The notes beneath the pieces were generated by a model, which saw only the letters and a list, made by a program, of their open reading frames with translations, had not been told where the DNA came from and ran no database searches. A program made the translations under genes and the position numbers. From Hydromonas sp. (GTDB taxonomy: Bacteria > Pseudomonadota > Gammaproteobacteria > Burkholderiales > Burkholderiaceae), in NCBI GenBank assembly GCA_017495165.1, contig JAFEII010000002.1:162385-226384 (forward strand): DNA of 64,000 bases, written 5' to 3'. Of the stretch, positions 37,219-45,486 are shown piece by piece. The first letter of the stretch is position 1. Each line of letters opens with the position of its first letter.

Positions 37219-37854
37219 ATGTTACACATTCGCCAACTCGGTCGGGTTGACTATCAGTCAACCGTGCAACGCATGCAAGACTTCACCGCAACGCGTGACG
37301 CACACACGCCCGATGAATTCTGGGTTGTGGAACACGAACCTGTTTATACATTGGGTCAAGCAGGACTGGCCGCGCATCTGCTCCATCAAAGCGACGTGCC
37401 GTTGATTCAAACCGACCGTGGCGGTCAAATCACCTACCACGGGCCGGGCCAAGTGGTGGTGTACTTACTGCTTGACCTTAAACGGCGCGGCATGATGATA
37501 CGAGAATTTGTGCACCGCATCGAAGGCGCAATTATCCTCACGTTACAAGAGTTTGGCATTCACGCGCAGCGCAAAGCAGGCGCACCGGGGATTTACATGG
37601 CACAAGGCACACACAGCGGCGCCAAAATTGCCGCCCTTGGCTTAAAAGTCAAACGAAGCTGCACCTATCACGGCCTGAGTCTGAACGTGGCCATGGATTT
37701 ACAACCCTTTTTAGACATCAACCCCTGCGGCTATGTGGGCTTAGAAACCGTTGACATGCAAACGGTTGGCGTGAGTGCCAGTTTTGAAGCCGTCGCCAGC
37801 CGCTGCGTTTATTATTTAGAGCAACAATGGCAAGCCAGCCACAGCTTGGCTTAA
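37219..37854 (+). CDS. lipB: Octanoyl-[ACP]:protein octanoyltransferase
   Basis: A 211-residue LipB transferring octanoate from ACP to lipoyl domains. Motifs: EFWVVEHEPVYTLGQAG, RGGQITYHGPGQ, the catalytic Lys in GAKIAALGLKVKR and the catalytic Cys in NPCGYVG. ATG 37219 directly follows the ybeD stop. Confidence 0.96.
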   Translation: MLHIRQLGRVDYQSTVQRMQDFTATRDAHTPDEFWVVEHEPVYTLGQAGLAAHLLHQSDVPLIQTDRGGQITYHGPGQVVVYLLLDLKRRGMMIREFVHRIEGAIILTLQEFGIHAQRKAGAPGIYMAQGTHSGAKIAALGLKVKRSCTYHGLSLNVAMDLQPFLDINPCGYVGLETVDMQTVGVSASFEAVASRCVYYLEQQWQASHSLA

Positions 37855-37900
37855 CCCATTACCCAAAATCAGCAATTAACCACGAAAAAACAAGGAATTT

Positions 37901-38869
37901 ATGAGCGCCACCAACACCCCAATCGCCCCCGAATACGACGCCACCAAAAAACAAAAAGCGCTCGACAAAGTCTCACGCATCCCCGTCAAAGTCGTGCACA
38001 CCGAAGTGCTCAAAAAGCCCGAATGGATTCGGGTCAAAGCCGCATCAGGCGGCTCGCGCTTTAATGAAATCAAACAAATTCTGCGCGAACACAACTTATT
38101 CTCCGTCTGCGAAGAAGCCAGCTGCCCCAATATCGGCGAATGCTTTGGCAAAGGCACCGCCACATTCATGATCATGGGCGATAAATGCACGCGCCGCTGC
38201 CCGTTTTGCGATGTCGGACATGGTCGCCCAGACCCGCTAGATGTTGGCGAACCCGCCAACCTCGCCAAAACCATCGGCGCGCTCAAGCTCAAATACGTCG
38301 TCATCACCTCAGTTGACCGCGACGACTTGCGCGACGGCGGCGCTCAGCACTTTGTCGACTGCATCCGCCTCACGCGTGAGCAATCACCCAATACCCAAAT
38401 CGAGGTTTTAGTCCCCGATTTCCGTGGCCGATTAGACAAAGCCCTCACCATTTTTAAAGATGGCTTACCCGACGTCATGAACCACAACCTAGAAACCGTG
38501 CCGCGTCTGTATAAAGAAGCGCGCCCAGGTGCCGACTATCAACATTCGCTCACGCTGCTCAAAGACTTTAAAACCATGTACCCCAACGCCGTCACCAAAA
38601 GCGGCTTAATGGTTGGCCTTGGCGAGACGGACGAAGAGATTTTAGAAGTCATGATGGACATGCGCGCCCACAACATCGACATGCTCACCATCGGCCAATA
38701 CCTCGCCCCATCAGGGCATCATCTGCCCGTGCGCCGCTACGTGCATCCCGATGTGTTCAAAATGTTTGAAGCAAAAGCCTATGAAATGGGCTTCACCCAC
38801 GCCGCCGTCGGCGCAATGGTGCGCAGCTCATACCATGCAGACGTGCAAGCACACGGCGCGGGGGTTTAA
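37901..38869 (+). CDS. lipA: Lipoyl synthase
   Basis: A 322-residue radical SAM enzyme that inserts two sulfurs into protein-bound octanoate. Auxiliary cluster cysteines are in [12 protein letters not shown], the radical SAM cluster in [13 protein letters not shown] (C-x3-C-x2-C), and the C-terminal serine ligand in [14 protein letters not shown] precedes ATG 37901. With lipB and ybeD it forms the lipoate operon; it marks the left border of the restriction cassette. Confidence 0.97.
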   Translation: MSATNTPIAPEYDATKKQKALDKVSRIPVKVVHTEVLKKPEWIRVKAASGGSRFNEIKQILREHNLFSVCEEASCPNIGECFGKGTATFMIMGDKCTRRCPFCDVGHGRPDPLDVGEPANLAKTIGALKLKYVVITSVDRDDLRDGGAQHFVDCIRLTREQSPNTQIEVLVPDFRGRLDKALTIFKDGLPDVMNHNLETVPRLYKEARPGADYQHSLTLLKDFKTMYPNAVTKSGLMVGLGETDEEILEVMMDMRAHNIDMLTIGQYLAPSGHHLPVRRYVHPDVFKMFEAKAYEMGFTHAAVGAMVRSSYHADVQAHGAGV

Positions 38870-38900
38870 ATAAAGCGCGTACGGCATTAAATGATGCGCT

Positions 38901-38972
38901 GTAGGGGCGAGATTTATCACGCCCAACCACACATCAAATTGGCGACAAGGGCGCGATAAATCTCGCCCCTAC
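38901..38972. repeat. REP pair left of the restriction-modification cassette
   Basis: 72-bp element with GTAGGGGCGAGATTTATC... at the left and its near inverse ending CTCGCCCCTAC at the right, each half palindromic. Same family as 5659-5731 and 42396-42479. Confidence 0.8.
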
Positions 38973-39048
38973 ACTATGGTGTTTTGCTTAAAAACTCATT
39001 CGCACCATTCAAATATCTATTTTTTAAAAATTACATTTAGGATAAAAA

Positions 39049-41085
39049 ATGGCGCAATCAATCGAACCTAATATTGCAGACTTGGCCAATGGCTGGCTCA
39101 AATCTCACAAACTAGACTACAAACTTGAGCAAGAAGAACTCAACACCGAAATAGACAAAGCCCTCAAAGATTACTTCACAAAAAATGGCGGTACGGGTGC
39201 AAATCGACCCGACGCAAAGCTGCTGTTGCAAGACAAAAATCTTGGCTACTTTCCCATCCTGATTGAATACAAGGGCTACAAAGACAAACTAGAAAAGCTC
39301 GACGCAGTCGGACATGTAGAGAATCGCACAAAAACCAACGAGCCAAACTTTAAACACATCAATGGCTACGCCGTCAATGGTGCAGTTCATTATGCCAACG
39401 CACTGCTTCACCACACCAGTTACACCGACATTATCGCGATTGGCATGACAGGCCACAAAGACGAGGCAGGCAACATACAAAACCAAATCGGTGTGTATCT
39501 CGTATCCAAGCGCAATTTAGGCATGGGGCAAAAAATAGGGGAATTTACCGATTTCTCGTTTTTATCTGCCAAGCATTTTGATGGCTTTATTGAAACGGTC
39601 AAATCCTTGCATTTGTCACAAGATGAGTTGGATGCCATCAAAGCGCAGCGTGAAAAAGAAATTGACATCAGCTTGGTCAAGCTCAACAACGACATTTATC
39701 AAAGCGAAAAAGGCTTGGGCGAAAACGATCGTGTGTATTTGGTGGCCGCCTCGATTATTGCCACGCTGGGCATACCCAACAAATTGCCCCCTTTGGACAA
39801 AAGCGACCTTAAATCTCAAAACTTCGCAGGCGGGCGCGACGGGGACATTGTACTCAGCCGAGTCAAGGCCTTTTTAGATGAAAAAGGCATTCCGTCAGAA
39901 AAAAAGGATTTGATTACCCGCACATTGTCCAACACCTTGCTAACTGAAAACATCAACAAAGTACACGATGGCGAAAGCCAACTCAAACGCGTGTTTACCA
40001 AAATCGTGGACGATTTGGGGATTTATTACAAAATCGGCTTAACCACAGACTTCACAGGCAAACTATTTAATGAAATGTACGGCTGGTTAGGATTTACACA
40101 AGACAAGCTCAACGACGTGGTACTTACGCCCTCCTATGTCGCCACGCTTTTGGCGCGGCTGGTCAAAGTCAATAAAGACTCTTACGTATGGGATTTTGCC
40201 ACGGGTTCAGCGGGGTTATTGGTTGCCGCCATGAACGAAATGCTCATTGATGCCAAAAACAACATCAGCTCACCCGAAGAGCTGGCACAAAAAGAGATTC
40301 AAATTAAAGCAGAGCAATTGCTCGGTTTAGAGCTGCTCTCCAGCGTCTACATGCTGGCAATTCTCAATATGATTTTAATGGGCGATGGCAGCTCCAACAT
40401 TCTCAACAAAGACTCACTAAGAGACTTTGATGGCAAATACGGCTTTGGCAAAATCGACAGCGATTTTCCAGCAGATGCCTTTGTACTCAATCCGCCCTAT
40501 TCGGCAGAAGGCAATGGCATGAATTTTGTGCAAGCCGCTTTAGGCAAGATGAAAAAAGGCTATGCCGCCGTGATTATTCAAGGCTCGGCTGGCGCAGGTA
40601 AAGCCAAGTCCATCAACCAAAGTATTTTAGAAAAAAACACGCTGCTTGCCAGTATCAAAATGCCCATGGATTTATTTATCGGTAAATCCAGCGTTCAAAC
40701 CTATATTTACGTGTTTAAAGTAAGCGAGAAACACGACACAAAGACAGCGGTAAAATTTATTGATTTTTCTGATGATGGTTATACACGCACCAACCGCAAA
40801 AAAGCCAGCAACAACCTAAAAGACACTGGCCGCGCAAAAGAGCGGTACGAAGAGCTGGTTAATTTGGTGCATTTTGGCAAACAACACCTCAATCTTTTGG
40901 GGGATGGCAGCTATTTTGAGGGGCATATCGACCCAAAAAACGGCGCAGACTGGAATAAAACCGCCCCCATTGACACCAAACCCACGTTTGACGACTTTCG
41001 CAAAACCGTTGCCGATTATTTGGCGTGGGAAGTGGATCAACTGCTCAAACAGGACGGAGGGGGGAATAACCCACAGGGAAAGTAA
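39049..41085 (+). CDS. BcgI-like fused restriction endonuclease / N6-adenine methyltransferase
   Basis: A 678-residue protein. The N-terminal about 130 residues hold a PD-(D/E)xK-type nuclease site: P-D at 54-55, then I-E-Y-K at 72-75 (D55, E73, K75). Residues about 330-600 form an adenine methyltransferase: motif I DFATGSAGLL at about 382-391 and motif IV NPPYS at about 481-485. A nuclease joined to an HsdM-type methylase, with a separate specificity gene next, is the layout of BcgI-like (type IIB) systems, which cut on both sides of a bipartite site. No HsdR-type helicase is nearby. It could instead be a type I-like solitary methylase whose N-terminal domain is inactive, but all three nuclease residues look intact. 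Confidence 0.82.
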   Translation: MAQSIEPNIADLANGWLKSHKLDYKLEQEELNTEIDKALKDYFTKNGGTGANRPDAKLLLQDKNLGYFPILIEYKGYKDKLEKLDAVGHVENRTKTNEPNFKHINGYAVNGAVHYANALLHHTSYTDIIAIGMTGHKDEAGNIQNQIGVYLVSKRNLGMGQKIGEFTDFSFLSAKHFDGFIETVKSLHLSQDELDAIKAQREKEIDISLVKLNNDIYQSEKGLGENDRVYLVAASIIATLGIPNKLPPLDKSDLKSQNFAGGRDGDIVLSRVKAFLDEKGIPSEKKDLITRTLSNTLLTENINKVHDGESQLKRVFTKIVDDLGIYYKIGLTTDFTGKLFNEMYGWLGFTQDKLNDVVLTPSYVATLLARLVKVNKDSYVWDFATGSAGLLVAAMNEMLIDAKNNISSPEELAQKEIQIKAEQLLGLELLSSVYMLAILNMILMGDGSSNILNKDSLRDFDGKYGFGKIDSDFPADAFVLNPPYSAEGNGMNFVQAALGKMKKGYAAVIIQGSAGAGKAKSINQSILEKNTLLASIKMPMDLFIGKSSVQTYIYVFKVSEKHDTKTAVKFIDFSDDGYTRTNRKKASNNLKDTGRAKERYEELVNLVHFGKQHLNLLGDGSYFEGHIDPKNGADWNKTAPIDTKPTFDDFRKTVADYLAWEVDQLLKQDGGGNNPQGK

Positions 41086-41096
41086 ATCGCCACTCA

Positions 41097-42272
41097 ATGC
41101 AAAGCCAACTTGAACAGTTGGAGAAAAATTTTGGCATTGAGTGGCGGGAGTTTAAAATTGGTGATTTGTTTGAAATTAGACCAACTAAAAATTATGGTTT
41201 ATCAAATGGTGACTTATTGAGTTCAAAAGGTAGCATTCCAGTTGTTTCAAATACAAGCATCAATAATGGGATAACCGCATATGTTGATCTAGAACCTACT
41301 GAAAAAGGGAATATTATTACTTTTTCAGATACCACAACGGATGAAGCAATTTTTTATCAACCTGATGATTTTGTGGGGTATTCGCATATACAAGGAATGC
41401 ATAAAAAATTCGATGAGAAAATTGGGAAGTATCACTATTTGTTTATTGTGACGGCGTTTAGGAATGCCGTGCGAGGAAAATATGATTATGGCAATAAATT
41501 TAACAGGGCTAATGCTGCAAAAGAAAAAATTCAACTCCCAACCATCACTCAAAACGGCAAATCACTAATAGCATTCGATTTTATCGAACAATTTATCGCT
41601 ACGCTCAACGCGGAGCGTCTCGCTACGCTCAACGCTTACCTAACAACAACAAATTTGAAAGACTATGCCCTAACCAAAGACGAGCAAGCCGCATTGGATG
41701 GTTTGGATGCGGTGACTTGGGGAACATTTAAAATTAACAATTTGTTTGAAAAACTCAACCTTAAAAATCACAACACAACCTTTGACAAGTTGTTGGATAC
41801 TTCAAGAGTAAAAACGACTGAGTTTAGTTTGCCATTGGTCAATGCCAAACTTGGTGACAATGGAATTATGTTTTATGGTCGTGAAAAAGATTTTGACTCT
41901 GCGGAAATGACAATTGATATTGTGAGTAATGGAGCTGTTGCTACAGGCACTGTTTATGCACAACCGCATAAAGTTGGCGTTTTGTGGGACTCTTATTTGG
42001 TTAAAGTGAAAAACCAGAAGGTGGATAAGCAACTGCTTTTATGCCTGACGACTGCATTGCAAAAATCGATTAAAACAAAGTTCGGCTGGGACAATAAAGC
42101 GGTGTGGTCGAAAGTTCAGCATGAGTTTGTTTCGCTCCCAATCAATAAAGACAAAACCCCAAACTATGACTACATGAGCCTCGTTATATCCGCCATGCAA
42201 AAAGTCGTGATTAAAAAAGTGGTGGATTATTTGGATGTTCGGATTGAAAAAACAGGCAACATGGTGGGGTAA
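41097..42272 (+). CDS. Restriction-modification specificity subunit (HsdS-like, two TRDs)
   Basis: A 391-residue S subunit that would give the methylase/nuclease its bipartite target. Two target-recognition domains: TRD1 begins WREFKIGDLFEI (about 17-28), TRD2 begins WGTFKINNLFEKL (about 210-222), each followed by a helical conserved region. The parallel openings reflect the family's internal duplication. Linker after TRD1 contains a duplicated ATLNAERL/ATLNAYL. Third positions are more A/T-rich than in neighbouring housekeeping genes, suggesting acquisition by transfer. 11 bp after the methylase gene. Confidence 0.85.
   Translation: MQSQLEQLEKNFGIEWREFKIGDLFEIRPTKNYGLSNGDLLSSKGSIPVVSNTSINNGITAYVDLEPTEKGNIITFSDTTTDEAIFYQPDDFVGYSHIQGMHKKFDEKIGKYHYLFIVTAFRNAVRGKYDYGNKFNRANAAKEKIQLPTITQNGKSLIAFDFIEQFIATLNAERLATLNAYLTTTNLKDYALTKDEQAALDGLDAVTWGTFKINNLFEKLNLKNHNTTFDKLLDTSRVKTTEFSLPLVNAKLGDNGIMFYGREKDFDSAEMTIDIVSNGAVATGTVYAQPHKVGVLWDSYLVKVKNQKVDKQLLLCLTTALQKSIKTKFGWDNKAVWSKVQHEFVSLPINKDKTPNYDYMSLVISAMQKVVIKKVVDYLDVRIEKTGNMVG
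41596..41635 (+). repeat. 24-nt tandem repeat in the S-subunit linker
   Basis: TCGCTACGCTCAACGC occurs at 41596-41611 and again at 41620-41635, giving a 24-nt (8-codon) period and a duplicated peptide ATLNAERL/ATLNAYL. It lies in the helical spacer between the two recognition domains. The unit is in frame, so copy-number change would lengthen or shorten the spacer by 8 residues. Confidence 0.75.
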
Positions 42273-42286
42273 AATGCAAATCCATC

Positions 42287-42355
42287 GTAGGGTGGGCACT
42301 GCCCACCGCTTCGCAGCCCAGCCAAACATGCAAAGGTGGGCATTGCCCACCCTAC
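42287..42355. repeat. REP pair right of the restriction cassette (GTAGGGTGGGC type)
   Basis: 69-bp element: GTAGGGTGGGCACTGCCCACC at 42287-42307 and GGTGGGCATTGCCCACCCTAC at 42335-42355, in inverted orientation. Starts 15 bases after the S-subunit stop. Confidence 0.8.
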
Positions 42356-42395
42356 AATTGCCATTTTCACGCGCGCAGGCGCGGTGGTGAAAACT

Positions 42396-42479
42396 GTAGG
42401 GGCGTGATTTATCACGCCCAAACGGTGTAAATAACGTCAAAACGAACGCAAAAATGGGCGTGATACATCATGTCCCTGC
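42396..42479. repeat. Second REP pair right of the cassette
   Basis: GTAGGGGCGTGATTTATCAC... at 42396-42419 and a diverged inverse ending ATGTCCCTGC at 42456-42479, a partly decayed pair of the same family. Confidence 0.75.
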
Positions 42480-42552
42480 AAAAAAGAACCCGCAGGTAAA
42501 AACAGCTTTTGGCAATCACATGATTTAATTTTTATATAAAGAAACCACACAA

Positions 42553-42771
42553 ATGACCTACGAAGAATATTTAGATGAAGTCACGACCTTGATTTATGAG
42601 GCGAATGATGTGACGCAAGAGCAGTCAATCCGTATTGTTATGGCCGCGCAAGACGCAGATTTTTTTGTGCGCCACGACGAAAATCCAGCGCTGCGCAATC
42701 AGGCGCAAGCCGTGCGTGACGCTGAGTTTTTATACACGAACAACGCCTCACAAAAAAACACGCGCAATTAA
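42553..42771 (+). CDS. Small hypothetical protein
   Basis: A 72-residue acidic protein (MTYEEYLDEVTTLIYEANDV ...) with predicted helices and no membrane segment or cysteine. I recognise no family. It lies in the accessory stretch between the REP pairs and the esterase gene. The ATG-rich start and intact frame with typical codon use support a real gene, but there is no clear SD. Confidence 0.5.
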   Translation: MTYEEYLDEVTTLIYEANDVTQEQSIRIVMAAQDADFFVRHDENPALRNQAQAVRDAEFLYTNNASQKNTRN

Positions 42772-42806
42772 AACAACGTTTTGAACGATTTAACCAAAGG
42801 TAGCCC

Positions 42807-43373
42807 ATGAAACTACTCTATTTACACGGCTTTCGCTCATCGCCAGACTCGCCAAAGGCCGTGGCGATTGCGCAGTATTGCGCCCAGCACGGCCTGATTG
42901 CGCCAGCGATTCCGCAGCTGCCCATTTCCCCAAAAGACAGCATCAAAATGTGCGAAGCGATTATTCAAGCGCAAGGCATTGATACGATTTGCGGCTCATC
43001 GCTGGGCGGTTTTTATGCCACGTATTTGGCGGAAAAATACCATTTGCGCTGCGCCTTAATCAACCCTGTGATTACGCCGTGGAATGAGCTCAAGCAAGCC
43101 GAACTCCAAACGCGCTACAACGTGGAAGAGATCACGCCGCAAGACGCGATTCGTTATTTGGCCGAGCTCATGCATTATGAAGTGACGCTGCCAACGGATT
43201 TGGCGCGTTACTTCTTATTGGTGGCGATGGGCGACGAAGTGCTCAATCCGTATCAAATGCGTGAGCATTACAAAGGCGCGCCGCGCAGTATTGTGGAGGC
43301 GGGCGATCATGCGCTCAATGATTTTGGTGGGCAGTTTGAAGTGATGATGGATTTTTTGCGGCGCACAAATTAA
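42807..43373 (+). CDS. YqiA-like alpha/beta hydrolase (UPF0227 esterase)
   Basis: A 188-residue esterase-like protein. Start LLYLHGFRSSPDSPKA, nucleophile elbow GSSLGGFYAT, then CALINPVITPW and a late acid/His pair (GDEVLNPYQ, GGDHALNDF-like EAGDHALNDF). This matches YqiA-type short-chain esterases; natural substrate unknown. AAAGG upstream of ATG 42807. Confidence 0.85.
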   Translation: MKLLYLHGFRSSPDSPKAVAIAQYCAQHGLIAPAIPQLPISPKDSIKMCEAIIQAQGIDTICGSSLGGFYATYLAEKYHLRCALINPVITPWNELKQAELQTRYNVEEITPQDAIRYLAELMHYEVTLPTDLARYFLLVAMGDEVLNPYQMREHYKGAPRSIVEAGDHALNDFGGQFEVMMDFLRRTN

Positions 43374-43407
43374 GGGCGGCGCAATGAAATGAGTAAAAAT
43401 GAGTAAC

Positions 43408-43431
43408 GTAGGGCGGGCATTTATGCCCGCC
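43408..43431. repeat. Single REP unit
   Basis: GTAGGGCGGGCATTTATGCC followed by CGCC: a 24-bp unit with palindromic GGCGGGC/GCCCGCC-type arms, 34 bases after the esterase stop. Confidence 0.75.
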
Positions 43432-43593
43432 AAATTTTTGGCAATGCAATAATTCGAGCAGGCATGGCTTTTACAATATGTTGTCCGCTAATTGGCTGGT
43501 TTTGTAACGGCAGGGCAATCGCTGGCCACGCGCCGTGCGCAAAAAATAACCCGTTCTCATTGGTTTCATGTACGAAACTGCGCCCGTCTAAGC

Positions 43594-43599
43594 TACAAT
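43594..43599 (+). promoter_or_regulatory. Candidate -10 element for aroE
   Basis: TACAAT in the context AAGC-TACAAT-GCG, 40 bases before the aroE start. Confidence 0.35.
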
Positions 43600-43638
43600 G
43601 CGTTTTTTGTTTATTTGAATGGTTCATTCTTAAATTTT

Positions 43639-44502
43639 ATGCAACATTTTGCCGTCATCGGAAACCCCATTGCGCACAGCAAATCGCCCCAAATTCACGC
43701 GGCATTTGCACAATCATGCAACATTGCGCTCCAATACACACGCCAATTGGCCGACATAGACGGCTTTGGCGCATGTGTGGCTGATTTGCGTCAACGCGGT
43801 TTTGGTGGCGTGAATGTGACCGTGCCATTTAAATTAGACGCGCTTGAATATGCGGACGAATTAAGCGCGTTTGCGCGATTTGCGGGCGCGGTCAACACGC
43901 TGCAATTCACCGCAGGCAAAGCGATTGGTCACAACACCGATGGCGTTGGACTGGTGCGCGATTTAACGGTGAATTTGCACCAAAACTTAAGCGGCAAACG
44001 GATTGCGCTACTGGGTATGGGCGGCGCGGCGCGTGGTGTTTTGCCTGCATTGATGCTAGAGAAGCCCGCGCACATCACCTTAATTAACCGCACGGCAAGC
44101 AAAGCGATTGAAATGAAGCGCCATATGGATTTGTTGCGCGATGAGGCATTTTTTGTAGAGCAGTTGGGGCAACCTGCCAGTACCCAATTTGAGGCGCGGG
44201 CGTGGACAATCCAAAACGACGACTGTGTGGCTGGTGCAAACACCAAATTTGACCTCATCATCAACGCCACCGCAAGCGGTCTGTCGAATGATTTTGTGCC
44301 ACCCAAGGCGCTGCAACTCAACCCAGGCGCGCTGGCATACGACATGATGTATGGCAAACAAACCGATTTTTTGAGCTGGGCGGCGCAATTGGGCGCACGC
44401 ACGGCCGATGGCTGGGGCATGCTGGTCGAGCAAGCCGCAGAGAGCTTTCATATTTGGCATGGCGTGCGACCTGACACGCAGCCATTACTGGAGCGCAGCT
44501 GA
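43639..44502 (+). CDS. aroE: Shikimate dehydrogenase
   Basis: A 287-residue NADPH-dependent reductase converting 3-dehydroshikimate to shikimate. Substrate-binding VIGNPIAHSKSPQIH, catalytic Lys in NVTVPFKLDAL, then NTDGVGLVRDL, the dinucleotide fold LGMGGAARGVL and NATASGL. ATG 43639 is the conserved start (MQHFAVIGNPIAHSKSP); the open frame upstream is not conserved. Overlaps mtgA by one base (TGATG). Confidence 0.95.
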   Translation: MQHFAVIGNPIAHSKSPQIHAAFAQSCNIALQYTRQLADIDGFGACVADLRQRGFGGVNVTVPFKLDALEYADELSAFARFAGAVNTLQFTAGKAIGHNTDGVGLVRDLTVNLHQNLSGKRIALLGMGGAARGVLPALMLEKPAHITLINRTASKAIEMKRHMDLLRDEAFFVEQLGQPASTQFEARAWTIQNDDCVAGANTKFDLIINATASGLSNDFVPPKALQLNPGALAYDMMYGKQTDFLSWAAQLGARTADGWGMLVEQAAESFHIWHGVRPDTQPLLERS

Positions 44503-45206
44503 TGTGGCGAACGTGGCTTAAACCGTATTTATACGCGCTGGTGTTGATTGGGCTGGTGTTTCAACTGTGGTGTTTTGCTTGGATAGGGTTGTACAAAGCA
44601 GGCTTGGCGCCGTACACCGCGTTTATGCGCTCAGAGCAAATGCGCTTGATGGCGCAAGGCAAACAACTGGGCATTGAGCATACTTGGGTGGCGTATGAAG
44701 GCATTTCGGACAACCTAAAAAAAGCCGTCATTTCATCAGAAGATGCAGGATTTGTTGACCATGACGGCGTTGATTGGAACGCGATTGAAGTGGCGCGCAA
44801 ACGCAATGAAAAAGCAGGCAAATCAGTGGCGGGCGGCTCAACCCTATCGATGCAGCTCATCAAAAACCTGTTTTTGTCATCCAACAAAAGCTATTTGCGC
44901 AAAGCCGAAGAGATTGGCATGACATACGCCATGGAAGTGGCGTTATCAAAAGAGGAAATTTTAGAAATTTACCTAAACTCAGTGGAGTGGGGTGAAGGCG
45001 TTTTTGGCGTGCAAGCAGCCGCCGAACACTACTTTCGCACCAATGCAAATAAGCTCACGCCGCAACAAGCCGCCAAACTCGCCGTCATGCTGCCCGCGCC
45101 CAAAAAGTATGATTTAGACCGCAAAAACCCGTACTTGGGCAGACGCGCCAACGTGATTTTAAAACGCATGCGCGCCGCCCAAATCCCAGACGATGAAGGG
45201 GTTTAA
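44502..45206 (+). CDS. mtgA: Monofunctional biosynthetic peptidoglycan transglycosylase
   Basis: A 234-residue GT51 glycosyltransferase polymerising lipid II. One N-terminal membrane helix (about 9-28), catalytic Glu in ISSEDAGFVDHDGVDW, GGSTLSMQLIKNLFL, second motif EEILEIYLNSVEWGEGVFG and AAKLAVMLPAP. No transpeptidase domain. Translationally coupled to aroE, a usual pairing. Confidence 0.95.
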   Translation: MWRTWLKPYLYALVLIGLVFQLWCFAWIGLYKAGLAPYTAFMRSEQMRLMAQGKQLGIEHTWVAYEGISDNLKKAVISSEDAGFVDHDGVDWNAIEVARKRNEKAGKSVAGGSTLSMQLIKNLFLSSNKSYLRKAEEIGMTYAMEVALSKEEILEIYLNSVEWGEGVFGVQAAAEHYFRTNANKLTPQQAAKLAVMLPAPKKYDLDRKNPYLGRRANVILKRMRAAQIPDDEGV

Positions 45207-45231
45207 CGCAGGTTTGGCAGAATGTAACGAG

Positions 45232-45286
45232 CAGCAAATAACAAGTAGCAAATAACAAGCAGCAAATAACAAGCAGCAAAAACAAG
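45232..45286 (+). repeat. 14-bp tandem repeat, four copies
   Basis: [CT]AGCAAATAACAAG is repeated at 45232, 45246, 45260 and 45274 (last copy 13 bp), just after mtgA. Followed by an A/T palindrome (45292-45313) and a REP unit. Non-coding, and not CRISPR because there are no spacers. Confidence 0.8.
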
Positions 45287-45349
45287 TAAGTAAAATTTTA
45301 AATTTAAAATTTAAAAAGTAAAACAAACGCGGTAACGAGGCAGCAAACG

Positions 45350-45373
45350 GTAGGGCGGGCATTCATGCCCGCC
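45350..45373. repeat. Single REP unit upstream of mgtE
   Basis: GTAGGGCGGGCATTCATGCC followed by CGCC, nearly identical to the unit at 43408-43431. Confidence 0.75.
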
Positions 45374-45486
45374 AATGCAAACCACGCAAGCCATGCAAAT
45401 CTTATTAGCAAAAGGCAAATCGCATCGCCCACCGCCCAATCAGATTGTCAGCCCAAACCAGAAAAACACAACACAAGCGAGCCACC

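Noticed and set aside
45232..45286. Possible CRISPR array
   Set aside because: Repeats are 14 bp and directly adjacent with no spacers, and no cas genes are present.
45207..45486. Magnesium riboswitch (M-box) before mgtE
   Set aside because: The gap consists of tandem repeats, an A/T palindrome and a REP unit; no M-box-like conserved core is seen.
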